Counted from the stretch's first letter, positions 28,435 through 39,742 are shown. The stretch: 64,000 nucleotides of DNA from Paenibacillus sp. MSJ-34 (GCF_018918005.1 NZ_JAHLPR010000028.1:26095-90094); one strand, 5' to 3'. A program made the numbers and translations. The notes: generated by a model from the sequence alone, not told the origin.

Positions 28435-29456
28435 GCTTTCTACGTTATTTGGACGATAAACGTTATTTTCTGATCTTCTTTGCTGGAATGCTATCCTTCG
28501 TTGCTTTGATGATGTTCGTAAGCACCGAGGGAACGTATCGTGTTGGAGACATAATGTATACTCTATCCGGATGCGTGTTGTTGGCCGCGGTATACGTGGT
28601 CGGAGGCTATTTGCGCTGGAGAACCCGCAACAGAATATTACATGACCTGGTAAACAACAGATGGGACGAACTAACCGTAGCTTTGCCCGAACCTCTAACA
28701 TATGAACAGCGTCAGTATACGGCACTGATCAAGAAGCTCTACAGCAATAAGCTTGAGGCCATCGGAAGGCTTCAAGACGAGAAAAAAGATTTTCATGATT
28801 TTATTGTTTCCTGGATTCATGAGGTCAAGCTGCCGATTACGGCATGTACCCTGCTGTTTAGAAATGCGTCAGGTAAGTCGGTAGAGGAGCTGATCCATGT
28901 ATTCGAAGATGAATTGTTCAAAATCGACCATTATGTCGAGCAAGCCCTGTTTTACGCAAGAATTGATTCCTTTTCCAAGGATTACTTGATCGCGGAAGTC
29001 TCTCTAAACCGAATCGTGCGAAACAGTGTGAGAAAGTACGCAAAAATGTTTGTAGCCAAGCGAGTTCATTTTACAATGTGGGAAAAAGAGGAATGGGTGC
29101 ATACCGATGCTAAGTGGCTCGGATATATCGTAGATCAGATCATGTCGAATGCCTTGAAATATGTCGGTGACAGCGGAAGCATCGTTTGCTCTTTCGAGGC
29201 AGATAACGAAGAGAAGAGGCTTTCCATAAGGGATACGGGTATTGGTATTAAAGCTGAAGATATTGGTCGTATTTTCGAGAAGGGGTTTACGGGCACTAAC
29301 GGAAGGCAACTTGCAAAATCGACAGGATTGGGGTTATATCTCGCTAACCGCATGGCCGTCAAACTCGGACACCGATTGTCCGTCCAATCGGAAGAGGGAA
29401 GCTATACGACACTTACGCTTCACTTCCCTAACTCGAACCATTTATATGAAATGTGA
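28431..29456 (+). CDS. Intramembrane-sensing histidine kinase (BceS-like)
   Basis: 341 residues. Two closely spaced helices (about 12-32 and 40-60) with almost no extracellular loop define the intramembrane-sensing class. The phospho-acceptor His lies in SWIHEVKLPITA near 127. N box MSNALKYV, G1 DTGIGI and G2 TGLGLYLA are intact. BceS-type kinases do not sense the drug themselves but are activated through contact with the BceAB transporter, here the hydrolase-fused permease encoded divergently. Confidence 0.93.
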   Translation: MSFLRYLDDKRYFLIFFAGMLSFVALMMFVSTEGTYRVGDIMYTLSGCVLLAAVYVVGGYLRWRTRNRILHDLVNNRWDELTVALPEPLTYEQRQYTALIKKLYSNKLEAIGRLQDEKKDFHDFIVSWIHEVKLPITACTLLFRNASGKSVEELIHVFEDELFKIDHYVEQALFYARIDSFSKDYLIAEVSLNRIVRNSVRKYAKMFVAKRVHFTMWEKEEWVHTDAKWLGYIVDQIMSNALKYVGDSGSIVCSFEADNEEKRLSIRDTGIGIKAEDIGRIFEKGFTGTNGRQLAKSTGLGLYLANRMAVKLGHRLSVQSEEGSYTTLTLHFPNSNHLYEM

Positions 29457-31077
29457 TTTATACTTTCAACTGCCGTCACGCCTTCAGCTCGGTTAAGTAT
29501 CACCAGGGATGGGGATTACCTGCCTTGGCGATTGCTGTTAGGGGTGTATCAATTACCTTGTGAGACAGGGGTTGCCAAGGAGTTATTTCTTGACCAGTAT
29601 GACAATCTATCTTTCCTATAACATCTCCTTCATTTTTTCTTGGTACCCTGTATTCCTGACGGACTATTTAATTCTTTCTTCCTAACAATGACTAATCCAT
29701 GATTGCTCATCCCCAAGATACTCCGCTCTCTACATGTTCTCATATGATATTTCAGCCATATCTCCTACTCGTCATCGTCCAGTCTATGAATGACCCATTA
29801 AGAGGGCGATACCATCTGTAGCAACATGGTCAATGATTTCTATTTCTTGTTCACCTAGTAACTGTTCGCTGGGCTGCTGGGAAAATGGCCGGCGAATGCC
29901 CAAAAACGGTGGAAACTTGTGAAAAAAGCCTGACTGCGACCAGGATATGCCCAAGAGGTATCGGATGAAATCAATCGTTGTATTTGACAAGGGGCAGTAA
30001 TAAACCGAATTGCATCTGCTGAGGTGACTCCATTATGGCTGCATTGACACTGCGTATCTAGCCGTTTCCCGAGAATCTGGAAGTTGAGTTATTTTGGTTC
30101 GGATCCCCTTTCGCGGACTACAAAGGGAATTGGAGAATTCGAGTCGCATTTCGGAGGTAACCGGGGACTTGAAAGTTATATCCTACCCTTGGGGAACAGT
30201 CCCCCATTTGCGCATGGGACAAATCTACACCAACGGGATTTGATCAAATCAAGCCATTTGAAAGTATTGTACATAGAATAACAATAGCAGAATGAATCAA
30301 GATCTGATGAGCAATGGATTTAACTTGCCCAAGAGCTTGATTGACTTCCATATAAAATCCGGAGCTTGGGCTTCAACAGTTTGACGAGATGATTTATTGC
30401 TTTCCAGTGTTTCGAATTCATTCGAGCCGCAAGTCAAGATGTATTGGAGCCCCTCCTACGTTTATGCGATTCTCCAATTTTCCGTGAGTTACTGCTCGTC
30501 GAGAGGATGTGCGGCATTCCCATACCGGCAATGACGTGATCGTCACCTCCGGGAGCCTGTATGTCCAAACGGCTCCAGGCGATCCTGTGCGATCGTACAG
30601 GCGAATCATGGTATCACGACTAAGTTTGTTATCGAAATTGCCCGGCCGGATGATTGGTCCATTTCGACATTGCTCCTCCACCCAACCCAGCAGACTTCAC
30701 TAATGACGGTTAAGCGTGACATTAAGTTGCTTCTTGAGGGGCTTGTTCAAAAAGGCGGCCACTGGGATCAGAACATTTTAAACCAATGAAACGGCTTCAC
30801 TATCGATATGGTTGAGCATTATCAACGCGATTCAATTAGGGGTTGGGCGTATCGGATAACGGGAAAATATCAGACTGTCGAGAAAGTCCTTTTCGAATAG
30901 GCACGAGGAAATCAAAAGTAAAAACAAGGTGATCAGATCGGTTTAAATCGATTTTTCTTATAAAAGTTGAGTCCACCCACATCAAAATGCGTTATATAGA
31001 AAGCCGGATTCACATTCTACCGATTTTTCGACAGTCTGAAAACATCCGGCTATACATGTTTGAATTTATTTTTGGTA
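29457..31077. other. Gene-poor region with decayed coding fragments
   Basis: No intact gene found. A stretch near 30,520-30,580 reads GNDVIVTSGSLYVQTAPGDP, vaguely like an aminotransferase domain, but it is flanked by unrelated frames. Near 30,700-30,900 the + strand reads MTVKRDIKLLLEGLVQKGGH, a stop, then VEHYQRDSIRGWAYRITGKY, probably the broken end of a lost gene of unknown family. The rest shows no recognisable features. Confidence 0.45.
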
Positions 31078-31107
31078 TTGTAATACTCAATTCATTGATG
31101 GTATAAT
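31078..31107 (+). promoter_or_regulatory. Promoter of the type I R-M operon
   Basis: TTGTAA (31078-31083) and TATAAT (31102-31107) are 18 bases apart, about 35 bases upstream of the first gene. No similar promoter was noticed between the four genes, which are tightly spaced. Confidence 0.6.
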
Positions 31108-31142
31108 TTAGTTGGCTTTTGGCAGCGAAAGAAGGTGATGAA

Positions 31143-32729
31143 TTGATTGAGTCGTTTTGGAATATCTGTCTGCTTCACGATATATCAACCCGTGATCAGT
31201 TGCTTCGCGAGGCCATTAGAGTGAAGCGGACGCAACAACTTCTGGAACAGCAACAGTTGGCCGAAACGGAGCTAATGACAGAACCTGAGAAGCTGTTTCA
31301 GTGGATGAAGGAACGAGCCTTAGACAAAGAATTAGGCCATTTTCCCGGCGATCGGGATTTATTTTATAAATTATACCATGCAGGCAAGGATATGGACTTG
31401 TTGGAATACGCCATGCTCACCATCCAACAAGATCGTGTTACAGGGAGCATTGTCGTCCATCCAGGAATCGTCGAGCGGTTTGTCGATCAGTGTGAGCGAC
31501 ATGGTTGCAAGAACATTCTGTTTGCAGAAACTGAAAAGTATATCAAAGGACTCATCGAAACGAAATGTTACCATCGACCATGGACAATCACATTGTTAAC
31601 GGAAAACTACATCGTAGGCAGATTGTTCAAAACGTATTTCGAGCCCTATTCCAATATCCGCATCGTTCAAGGGTCCATTTATCAGCCGCTGCCCGCAGAA
31701 CATCAATTCGACGCGATCCTGGCGATGCCGAATTTTGGTATGAAGATGAACGATGACGATGTCGCGGTTCGGGAATCCGAAGGCGCAGCGGCCAGCTACC
31801 TCCTTCCACTCTTGCAAGACGGCGGGAGATTGAGCGTGACCTTTCCTGCACGGATGCTGTTTCAATCCGGCGCGATCGCCAGCTGGCGGAAGAAAATGAA
31901 TGATCAGGCGCCGGTGCAAACGATCTATTCGCTTCCGGACGGCTTGTTTCGTCCCTACACTTCTATCAAGACCTATCAGGTTGACTTCGGCAAAGTGCCT
32001 GTGGAAGAGGTGATCCTCGGGCGACTCCATATGGAGAAGTCAAAGCTTGTGGGGGAACGGGAGATTACCATCCATCCGGATCGGTTCCGAGAGCTGGATC
32101 ATTGGCGAATCGAACTGCTGCTGGATGAAGATCAGGATATACTTCGTTCGTTTCAGCAGGCGGCAACCCCGAAAGTGAAGTTGCGCGATGTGGCAGAAAT
32201 TTTTCGGGGAAAATCGATTCTTAAGCAGGATCTAAAGCCCGGGAACATTAAGGTGCTGAATATATCCAATCTGGATGACGGCGAAGTGCTATTGGATCAG
32301 CTTGAAACGATTGACGAGGAAGAGAGGAAAGTGAAACGTTACGAGATTCTCCCGGGTGACCTGGTCATGACGTGCCGCGGCACCGTGAACAAGCTGGCTG
32401 TATTTCCGGAGGCTCAAGGGATGGTCATCGCTTCCTCGAATATGATCGTGATCCGGTTCAAGTCGGCCATCAAGAGTCATTTTGCCAAAATGTTTCTGGA
32501 AAGCCCGGTTGGAACAGCCCTTATTCAAAGCTTCCAGCGGGGGACGACTGTAATGAATCTGAACCCGGCGGATGTGGCGGAATTGGAATTGCCTCTGGTA
32601 CCGGAAGATAAGCAGCACGAGTTAATAGAGCAATATATACGGGAAAAAGAACGATATAAAGAAGTTGTTCGGGAAGCGATGAATCGCTGGGAACAAGTGA
32701 AGAGCCAGTTATACGAGGAACTCTACTGA
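31143..32729 (+). CDS. Catalytically degenerate HsdM-like domain fused to a single HsdS-like recognition domain
   Basis: 528 residues from TTG 31143 (GAAGGTG upstream); TTG 31119 is also in frame. The central region (about 120-320) follows the N6-methylase fold order, but the SAM-binding glycine motif (FDPCCGSG type) is absent, and the catalytic NPPF/Y position reads AMPNF, so methylation is unlikely. Residues about 350-528 resemble one HsdS half: TRD-like VKLRDVAEIFRGKSI, ILPGDLVMTCRGTVNKLAVF, then a coiled tail LVPEDKQHELIEQYIREKER. It begins the operon, 15 bases before hsdM, so it is probably co-expressed with the R-M enzyme. It may modulate specificity, assembly or restriction. The function is not established. 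Confidence 0.7.
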   Translation: MIESFWNICLLHDISTRDQLLREAIRVKRTQQLLEQQQLAETELMTEPEKLFQWMKERALDKELGHFPGDRDLFYKLYHAGKDMDLLEYAMLTIQQDRVTGSIVVHPGIVERFVDQCERHGCKNILFAETEKYIKGLIETKCYHRPWTITLLTENYIVGRLFKTYFEPYSNIRIVQGSIYQPLPAEHQFDAILAMPNFGMKMNDDDVAVRESEGAAASYLLPLLQDGGRLSVTFPARMLFQSGAIASWRKKMNDQAPVQTIYSLPDGLFRPYTSIKTYQVDFGKVPVEEVILGRLHMEKSKLVGEREITIHPDRFRELDHWRIELLLDEDQDILRSFQQAATPKVKLRDVAEIFRGKSILKQDLKPGNIKVLNISNLDDGEVLLDQLETIDEEERKVKRYEILPGDLVMTCRGTVNKLAVFPEAQGMVIASSNMIVIRFKSAIKSHFAKMFLESPVGTALIQSFQRGTTVMNLNPADVAELELPLVPEDKQHELIEQYIREKERYKEVVREAMNRWEQVKSQLYEELY

Positions 32730-32744
32730 GGAGGAATTAGGATC

Positions 32745-34268
32745 ATGGCAACAGCGAACATTGGATTCGAGGAAAAATTATGGAGCATGGCCGATAAACT
32801 GCGCGGCAGTATGGATGCAGCGGAGTATAAGCATGTAGCTCTCGGTCTTCTATTTCTGAAATATGTGTCGGATGCGTTTGAAGAAAAATATGAAGCATTG
32901 AAAAATGAACCGTATGCCGATCCGGAGGACCGGGACGAATACGTTGCAGAAAATATATTCTGGGTACCGAAGGAAGCGCGCTGGAGCCATATCAAGGATA
33001 ACGCGAAGAAGCCGGATATCGGGCAGATCATCGACAATGCCATGATTGCCATCGAGAAGGAAAATCCGTCGCTGAAAGGCGTACTGCCGAAAGATTACGC
33101 TAGGCCAGCGCTGGATAAAACCCGCCTTGGCGAAGTAATCGACCTGTTCTCGTTCAAGGTCGGCGATGAAGAGAGCCGCTCGAAGGATGTTTTGGGTCGG
33201 GTATATGAGTACTTCCTTAGCAAATTTGCTAGCGCGGAAGGCAAGAATGGCGGCGAATTCTACACCCCGAACAGCGTGGTTCGCCTGCTCGTTGAGATGA
33301 TTCAGCCGTTCAAGGGCCGCGTATACGACCCCTGCTGCGGGTCCGGCGGCATGTTCGTTCAAAGCGAGAAGTTTGTAGAGGAACATCAGGGGCGCATTGG
33401 TGATATTGCGGTATACGGGCAAGAGTCGAATCCGACAACGTGGAAGTTGTGCAAAATGAACCTCGCTATTCGCGGCATCGACGGCAATCTCGGTGAGCAT
33501 CATGCGGATACATTCCATAACGATTTGCATAAAAACCTGAAGGCTGATTACATTCTGGCGAATCCGCCCTTCAATATTAGCGATTGGGGCGGCGAGCGGC
33601 TGACGGAGGATACCCGTTGGGCATATGGGGTGCCTCCCGCAGGGAATGCCAACTATGCGTGGATTCAGCATATCGTGAACAAGCTTGCGCCCAGCGGCGT
33701 TGCCGGATTTGTACTGGCGAACGGCTCCATGTCAACGAGCACGACGGCAGAGTTTGAGATTCGCAGCAAACTCGTCAACGCCGATCTGGTCGATTGCATC
33801 GTCACCTTGCCGGGACAACTGTTCTATTCTACGCAAATTCCCGTATGTCTCTGGTTTATCGCCAAGAACAAAGCGCCGAAAGGGCTTCGAGATCGCCGCG
33901 GGGAGATTCTGTTTATCGATGCCCGCAAAATGGGTCATATGGTGGATCGCACGCATCGTGAATTGAGCACGGAGGATATCCGGAAGATCGCCGATACCTA
34001 CCATGCATGGCGCGGTCAGGCAGAAGCCGGAATCTATGAAGATGTGAAAGGCTTCTGCAAAGCGGCGAAGCTTACGGAGGTGCAGGAGCATGAGTACATT
34101 TTGACACCGGGCCGCTATGTTGGTATTGAAGATGCGGAAGAAGACGGAGAACCGTTCGAGGATAAAATGGCAAGATTGACAACGGAGCTGGCGGAGCAGT
34201 TCGCCAAGTCCCGGCAACTGGAGGACGAGATTCGCAAGCGGCTAGGGGGGATCGGGTTTGAGTTTTGA
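32745..34268 (+). CDS. hsdM: Type I restriction-modification system methyltransferase subunit
   Basis: 507 residues, ATG 32745 with GAGGAATTAGG upstream. N-terminal helical HsdM_N ([33 protein letters not shown]). SAM motif [12 protein letters not shown] near 194-204 and catalytic motif [14 protein letters not shown] near 271-282 are intact, so it should make N6-methyladenine with HsdS. hsdS overlaps its last 11 bases. Confidence 0.95.
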   Translation: MATANIGFEEKLWSMADKLRGSMDAAEYKHVALGLLFLKYVSDAFEEKYEALKNEPYADPEDRDEYVAENIFWVPKEARWSHIKDNAKKPDIGQIIDNAMIAIEKENPSLKGVLPKDYARPALDKTRLGEVIDLFSFKVGDEESRSKDVLGRVYEYFLSKFASAEGKNGGEFYTPNSVVRLLVEMIQPFKGRVYDPCCGSGGMFVQSEKFVEEHQGRIGDIAVYGQESNPTTWKLCKMNLAIRGIDGNLGEHHADTFHNDLHKNLKADYILANPPFNISDWGGERLTEDTRWAYGVPPAGNANYAWIQHIVNKLAPSGVAGFVLANGSMSTSTTAEFEIRSKLVNADLVDCIVTLPGQLFYSTQIPVCLWFIAKNKAPKGLRDRRGEILFIDARKMGHMVDRTHRELSTEDIRKIADTYHAWRGQAEAGIYEDVKGFCKAAKLTEVQEHEYILTPGRYVGIEDAEEDGEPFEDKMARLTTELAEQFAKSRQLEDEIRKRLGGIGFEF

Positions 34269-35496
34269 GTGGAAGGAAGTTAGGTTATCCGATATCGCAG
34301 AATTTGCAAATGGTAAAAAAAGGCCTTCTGAAAGTGGAAAGATCCCGGTTTACGGCGGAAATGGGATCATGGATTACACTAATAGCTACAATTCAGAAGG
34401 AGAAACAGTGATAATAGGACGAGTTGGTGCTTATTGTGGAAATGTTCATTATGAAAACCAACCTTGCTGGATATCAGATAATGCGATAGCTGCCAAACCA
34501 TGTATTAAAGGGACAGGCAGATATCTTTATTATAAATTGAAAAGTATGAACTTGTATAATATGCGGATTGGTAGTTCTCAACCGCTATTAACGCAATCAT
34601 TGATAAAAGACATTGTTATGAAAATTCCTTCAACTTCTGAACAAATAAAAATTTCGGATATTTTAACCGCATTGGATTATAAAATCGAACTCAACAACGC
34701 AATCAACAAAAACCTTGAAGAAATGGCCCAAGCCCTTTTTAATAGCTGGTTTGTGGACTTCGAGTTTCCAAATGAAAACGGAGAACCGTATAAATCCAGT
34801 GGCGGCGAGTTTGAGGAAAGCGAGTTGGGGTTGATTCCGAAGGGGTGGAAGCAGGGGACAATTAGTGAACTTGGTGAGGTTGCCGGAGGAGCAACGCCTT
34901 CTAAGAAAAACGAAGACTTTTATACCGTTAGAGGCATTCCTTGGATCACTCCTAAAGATCTATCGAAAACTAACAACAAATATATCTCGCGCGGCGAAAT
35001 AGATATTACACAGAAAGGGTTTAGCAACTCCAGTGTAAAGCTTTTACCGAAAGGGACAGTTTTATTTAGTTCGCGAGCTCCTATTGGTTATATTGCAATA
35101 GCTAAAAATGAAGTTACAACAAATCAGGGATTTAAGTCCGTTATTCCATTCAAACATGTTGGTTCAGAATTCGTCTATTATCTCTTGAAGAGTAATGTTG
35201 AGACGATTGAATGTCGTGCATCGGGCTCAACCTTTAAGGAGATATCCGGGACAGAAATGAAGCGAGTGCCTGTTCTTATCCCTACAGAAAATGTCCTTGC
35301 GAAGTTTAATGAGATCGTTGAACCGATAGGGAGATTAACACAAAAGTGTGAAGAAGAAAATGAAGATTTAACCCAAATCCGCGACACCCTTCTCCCCAAA
35401 CTGATGTCGGGCGAGATCCGTGTCCCTGTGGAGCAGGATCATAATCATCCCGATCTGCCAAAGGTTGCGGAGAGCAGCGCAATCTATCAGCCCTAA
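34258..35496 (+). CDS. hsdS: Type I R-M specificity subunit
   Basis: 412 residues from TTG 34258, with AGGGGGG upstream, overlapping hsdM. Two target-recognition domains: TRD1 about 1-130 ([17 protein letters not shown]), central conserved helix about 140-165 ([20 protein letters not shown]), TRD2 about 195-355, C-terminal helix ([20 protein letters not shown]). The recognition domains are markedly more AT-rich than hsdM and hsdR and than the conserved helices, which fits horizontal exchange of recognition domains. The DNA target cannot be predicted. Confidence 0.95.
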   Translation: MSFEWKEVRLSDIAEFANGKKRPSESGKIPVYGGNGIMDYTNSYNSEGETVIIGRVGAYCGNVHYENQPCWISDNAIAAKPCIKGTGRYLYYKLKSMNLYNMRIGSSQPLLTQSLIKDIVMKIPSTSEQIKISDILTALDYKIELNNAINKNLEEMAQALFNSWFVDFEFPNENGEPYKSSGGEFEESELGLIPKGWKQGTISELGEVAGGATPSKKNEDFYTVRGIPWITPKDLSKTNNKYISRGEIDITQKGFSNSSVKLLPKGTVLFSSRAPIGYIAIAKNEVTTNQGFKSVIPFKHVGSEFVYYLLKSNVETIECRASGSTFKEISGTEMKRVPVLIPTENVLAKFNEIVEPIGRLTQKCEEENEDLTQIRDTLLPKLMSGEIRVPVEQDHNHPDLPKVAESSAIYQP

Positions 35497-35513
35497 TCCA
35501 AAGGAGGTGCAAC

Positions 35514-38500
35514 ATGGCCTACTATACGACGTCCTATACCGAAAGCGACCTGGAGCAGGCCGCACTGGAGTGGTTCGAAGAACTGAACTACGAGAAAGCA
35601 TACGGCCCGGATATTTCTCCGGAAGGCGAGTATCCCGAACGACAGTTTTACCATGACGTCATCCTGAAAGATCGGCTGCGCGAGGCTCTCATTCGCATCA
35701 ACAAGCATGTGCCGCGAGAAGCGATTGAGGAAGCGATCCGGGTCATTGAAGTGCCGCGCAGTCCCAGCCTGCTGATCAATAACAAGGCGTTCCAGAAGAT
35801 GATTACCGATGGGATCGACGTGCAGTATCAAGCCGCCAATGGCGAATATCCGACAGAGAAAGTATGGCTGTTCGACACCGACCCGGACCGGATCGACAAC
35901 AACGACTTTCTGGTCGTCAACCAGTTTACCGTCGTTGAAAATCAGGGAGAGAAGCGCCCGGATATCGTCGTGTTCGTAAATGGATTGCCGATCGCCGTAT
36001 TTGAATTGAAAAGCGCCTCCAACGAAGAAGTCGGGATCAGCGATGCCTATAATCAAGTGCAGACGTACAAAGGCGCGATACCGTCCCTGTTCACCTACAA
36101 CTCGTTTCTGGTCATCAGTGACGGTGTGAATGCGCGGGTCGGCACGTTGACAGCCAATGAAGACCGCTTTATGATGTGGCGCACGATCGACGGCGATGAC
36201 GTGGCGCCCTCCTCCCTGCCCCAGCTTGAAGTGCTTGTGAAAGGAATGTTCGAGAAAAGCCGACTGCTTGATATTATCAAGCATTTCGTGCTGTTTCAGA
36301 CCGATGGGGAGCATCTGTTCAAAATATTGGCGGGATACCACCAATACCACGCCACCAACAAGGCAATTGCAAGTACGGAACGGGCGACGATGGATGAAGG
36401 AGATCGAAAAATCGGCGTTATTTGGCATACGCAAGGCTCCGGCAAAAGCTTGTCTATGGTATTCTACGCGGGCAAACTTGTTCTGACGCTGAACAACCCG
36501 ACGATCGTCGTAGTGACGGACCGAAACGACCTAGACGACCAATTGTTCAGCACGTTCAGCAAGTCGAAGGACTTGCTCAGGCAAACGCCTCAGCAAGCGG
36601 AAAATCGGACTCATTTGCGTGAGCTCTTGTCGGTGGAGTCGGGCGGGATCATTTTCACAACGGTCCACAAGTTCACCCCCGATGAAAATGAAGACAAGTA
36701 TCCTGTACTTACGGAACGCCGCAATGTGATTGTGATTGCGGACGAGGCGCATCGCAGCCAGTACGGGTTTCAGGCGGATATGGTCGCCGGGGACGACGAA
36801 GCGGCCATTAAGTATGGCTATGCCAAGTATATGCGCGATGCGTTGCCGAACGCTTCTTATATTGGCTTTACCGGAACGCCGGTCGAACTGACAGACAAAA
36901 ATACGCCTGCCGTTTTCGGTGACTACATCGATATTTACGATATGACCCGAGCCGTAGAAGACGGAACCACGGTCAGAATTTATTATGAAAGCCGCATTGC
37001 CCGCCTGGAGTTGTCGGAGGCGGAGCGCCCGGTCATTGACAGCGAGTATGAGGATATTACGGAGTACCAGGAGTACACGCAGCGGGAGCGTCTGAAGTCG
37101 CGTTGGGCTAGGCTTGAAGCGTTGGCCGGTGCAGAGAAACGGGTCAGGAAAGTCGCGCAGGATGTCGTCGAACATTTCGAGCAACGGCAGAAAGCCGGCT
37201 TCGGCAAAGCGATGATTGTTGTGATGTCGCGGCGGATCGCCATCGATATGTACAGAGCGATTGTTGCACTCCGGCCGGATTGGCACAGCGATGATGATAA
37301 CGAAGGCAAAATCAAAATCGTCATGACCGGAAGTTCCAGCGATCCGGAGGAGTGGCAACCGTTTATCGGCAACAAGCGGCGACGCGAACATCTCGCGAAG
37401 CGGATGAAAGATGTGAACGATCCGCTTCAGATCGTCATTGTCCGTGATATGTGGCTGACCGGTTTTGACGTGCCGAGCATGAATACGATGTACATCGACA
37501 AGCCGATGAAAGGCCATAATCTGATGCAGGCGATCGCCCGCGTGAATCGGGTATTCCGCGACAAGCCGGGCGGTCTGATCGTCGATTATATCGGAATTGC
37601 GGACTTGCTGAAATCGGCGCTTCAACAATATACGGAAAATGACCGAAAAACTGCTGGTATCGATACAGACCAAGCCGTTGACTTTATGCTGGAAAGGCTG
37701 CAGCTCATCCGCGAATTGCTTCATGGGTATGACTACAGTAAATTCGCTTCGGAGAAAGCAGCCGGACGGATGAAGGCCATTGTTGAGACGGTCGATTACG
37801 TACTTGGATTAGGTGAAGAGAGCAAGCGGAACTTCCTGAATTGGACGACGGAATTGGCAAGAGCCTTCTCGCTCTGCGCGACGACTCCCGCCGCGGAGGA
37901 AGTCAATGTCGAAATCAGTTTCTTCAAAGCGGTTAAATCTGGTATAATTAAGCTGATAACAGACGAAAACAAGAGAAAAACGACGAAAGAACTCGATACC
38001 GAGTTGAATCAGCTCATCTCGAAATCTGTCGTATCCGATGAAGTTGTCGATATTCTGGAAGCTGTAGGCTTGCAGAAACCGAACATTGCGATACTTTCGG
38101 ATGAGTTTCTCGAACATGTGCGCGGGTTGAAGCAGAAAAATCTGGCTGTGGAACTTCTCCGCAGGCTGCTTCAGGGGAAAGTGAAGGCCGTTTCCCGAAC
38201 CAGTATTGTGCAATCGAAGAAATTTTCCGAGATGCTGGAGGAAGCCATTCGGAAATACAACAATCGTACCATCGAAACGACACAGGTTATCGAAGAACTG
38301 ATCCAGATGGCCAAAGAAATGAACGCAGCCGTCAAGCGCGGCGAAGATCTCGGTCTGATCAAGGAAGAGCTGGCTTTCTATGATGCGCTCGCTTCGAATG
38401 AATCGGCCAAGGAACTGATGGGCGATCTCATGCTGAAGCAGATTGCACATGAGCTGACCCAAGCGATCAAGAGCAACATTAAGGTCGACTGGACGCTTCG

Positions 38501-38651
38501 TGAGAATGTACGTGCTCAGATGCGAATTACCGTCAAGCGGCTGTTGAAGAAATACGGTTACCCGCCGGATCTGGAAAAGATGGCCATTGATCTGGTGCTT
38601 CAGCAAGCTGAATTGATGGCACAGGCGGAGACGGAAGAGTTTAAATATTAA
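35514..38651 (+). CDS. hsdR: Type I restriction enzyme endonuclease/translocase subunit
   Basis: 1,045 residues, ATG 35514 after AAAGGAGG. N-terminal nuclease of PD-ExK type ([20 protein letters not shown] near 148-165). Helicase motor: Walker [12 protein letters not shown] near 304, DEAH box [10 protein letters not shown] near 408, motif III FTGTPV, motif [10 protein letters not shown] near 672. C-terminal helical region to 1045 binds the methylase core. It appears intact, so the system is probably active if HsdM and HsdS are functional. Confidence 0.95.
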   Translation: MAYYTTSYTESDLEQAALEWFEELNYEKAYGPDISPEGEYPERQFYHDVILKDRLREALIRINKHVPREAIEEAIRVIEVPRSPSLLINNKAFQKMITDGIDVQYQAANGEYPTEKVWLFDTDPDRIDNNDFLVVNQFTVVENQGEKRPDIVVFVNGLPIAVFELKSASNEEVGISDAYNQVQTYKGAIPSLFTYNSFLVISDGVNARVGTLTANEDRFMMWRTIDGDDVAPSSLPQLEVLVKGMFEKSRLLDIIKHFVLFQTDGEHLFKILAGYHQYHATNKAIASTERATMDEGDRKIGVIWHTQGSGKSLSMVFYAGKLVLTLNNPTIVVVTDRNDLDDQLFSTFSKSKDLLRQTPQQAENRTHLRELLSVESGGIIFTTVHKFTPDENEDKYPVLTERRNVIVIADEAHRSQYGFQADMVAGDDEAAIKYGYAKYMRDALPNASYIGFTGTPVELTDKNTPAVFGDYIDIYDMTRAVEDGTTVRIYYESRIARLELSEAERPVIDSEYEDITEYQEYTQRERLKSRWARLEALAGAEKRVRKVAQDVVEHFEQRQKAGFGKAMIVVMSRRIAIDMYRAIVALRPDWHSDDDNEGKIKIVMTGSSSDPEEWQPFIGNKRRREHLAKRMKDVNDPLQIVIVRDMWLTGFDVPSMNTMYIDKPMKGHNLMQAIARVNRVFRDKPGGLIVDYIGIADLLKSALQQYTENDRKTAGIDTDQAVDFMLERLQLIRELLHGYDYSKFASEKAAGRMKAIVETVDYVLGLGEESKRNFLNWTTELARAFSLCATTPAAEEVNVEISFFKAVKSGIIKLITDENKRKTTKELDTELNQLISKSVVSDEVVDILEAVGLQKPNIAILSDEFLEHVRGLKQKNLAVELLRRLLQGKVKAVSRTSIVQSKKFSEMLEEAIRKYNNRTIETTQVIEELIQMAKEMNAAVKRGEDLGLIKEELAFYDALASNESAKELMGDLMLKQIAHELTQAIKSNIKVDWTLRENVRAQMRITVKRLLKKYGYPPDLEKMAIDLVLQQAELMAQAETEEFKY

Positions 38652-38663
38652 CGGACATCAAAG

Positions 38664-38704
38664 GCGTAGGACATCAAGTTTGACTGTTTCTACGCCATTT
38701 TTTT
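38664..38704 (+). terminator. Terminator after hsdR
   Basis: GGCGTAG (38664-38670) pairs with CTACGCC (38691-38697), and the loop contains a further short TCAAGTTTGA dyad. A T tract follows. It starts 12 bases after the hsdR stop and ends the R-M operon. Confidence 0.85.
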
Positions 38705-38717
38705 GAGAGGTGAGAAT

Positions 38718-38858
38718 GTGCCGTTGTTGCTGGAGCAAGAGACAAATAGCAAAAGCAATGATACCGAACTGATTTTAGCTGCGCTAAATCAATGTACTGA
38801 AAAGCAACGAAACGATGCACTGGCGCTTTTGAGGCTCTTTTTGGCAGCCATCCGTTAA
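38718..38858 (+). CDS. 46-residue predicted helical small protein
   Basis: GTG 38718 follows GAGAGGTGAG; stop TAA 38856-38858. The peptide begins MPLLLEQETNSKSNDTELIL and ends LALLRLFLAAIR. It looks amphipathic-helical with a Cys in the middle (NQCTEKQRN). It lies between the hsdR terminator and the convergent conjugation genes. Such short proteins are common in Firmicute conjugative elements, but I do not recognise a named family. Codon use looks natural; expression is uncertain. Confidence 0.5.
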   Translation: MPLLLEQETNSKSNDTELILAALNQCTEKQRNDALALLRLFLAAIR

Positions 38859-38899
38859 TCCTCCCCGAACTGCCTTCCCTCCCGGCAGCATGCCCTCGA

Positions 38900-39742
38900 T
38901 TACAGCCCCATCATCTCCCGCACGATCCGATCCGCCATTTTCACCATGCCGACGAGAACCAGCATGTTGAAAATCAGTTCGCCAATGTACGTCCAGACCA
39001 TGGTCACCGCCTGTGCGCCTTCGTTCACGACCGATGGCGCGGTAGCAAATGCCGAAAAAACAATGCAAGCCAGCACAATGATCGCCCCTTCTAAACAAAC
39101 GGCGGCATATCCCTTTAAAAAGGACCTGCCGATGGATTGGGTCGGCTCCCCAGCAAACGATGAGAGGGGGACAGGAGCAATGGCTGTGTAAATATAGAGA
39201 CGAAAAAAACGGCCGTAAACAGAGAGAATCATAATAAACGATAAAACGGTGATGAACAGGCTGCCAAGCAGCGTTACCACCCACAGCGGAATGCTTTGCC
39301 AGAAGCCCACATCTTGAATCGCTTGGGCAATCGTATCCGGCAATGTCATCATGTCCGATGAACCAAATCCCGAACGGCCAATCATGGTGGCAATGATGCC
39401 CTGTACAATCGAAAATAGCGCCATCATCAATTCCAGACCATACGTGACCGCCGCCTTGGCCAAAATAAATCGAACAAATAACTTCACGGCAACCTCCGGT
39501 CGTTTCATTTCCGCAAAGTTACCGGTCGTTTTCATCACGCCAATCACAAAAAACAATACCAGCAAGGCCAATCCCGTAGCTTGCAACGCACCGTGAATAT
39601 CTAAGATGACGCGCCATATACCACCGCCTTTGAAATCCGCCGGCGACTCGGTGACCAACTCCCAAATCTCCGACATTTTATCGTTCCAGGTCTCTAATGC
39701 ATTTTCGAGATTGTCGATGATCCAACTGTTCTTAGACACATT
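38900..39742 (-). CDS. TrbL/VirB6-like inner-membrane conjugation protein
   Basis: 280 residues from GTG 39742, preceded by GGGGGGAGGG; the frame extends to 39769. Six or so hydrophobic helices follow a soluble N-terminus (about 60-80, 100-120, 165-200, 220-245, 255-275). The pattern and the IYTAIAPVPLSSFAGE segment match the TrbL/CD1112-type channel proteins of Tn1549-like elements. It should form part of the membrane pore for DNA transfer. It is the last conjugation gene present; VirB4 and hydrolase genes normally follow but are absent. Confidence 0.8.
   Translation of the reverse strand, partial: NVSKNSWIIDNLENALETWNDKMSEIWELVTESPADFKGGGIWRVILDIHGALQATGLALLVLFFVIGVMKTTGNFAEMKRPEVAVKLFVRFILAKAAVTYGLELMMALFSIVQGIIATMIGRSGFGSSDMMTLPDTIAQAIQDVGFWQSIPLWVVTLLGSLFITVLSFIMILSVYGRFFRLYIYTAIAPVPLSSFAGEPTQSIGRSFLKGYAAVCLEGAIIVLACIVFSAFATAPSVVNEGAQAVTMVWTYIGELIFNMLVLVGMVKMADRIVREMMGL

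Noticed and set aside
30500..30700. An aminotransferase gene suggested by DVIVTSGS
   Set aside because: Only about 20 residues match loosely and the flanking frames do not continue the fold.
35493..37724. Long opposite-strand open frames inside hsdR
   Set aside because: They mirror the hsdR coding strand, lack start signals, and the hsdR protein is unambiguous.
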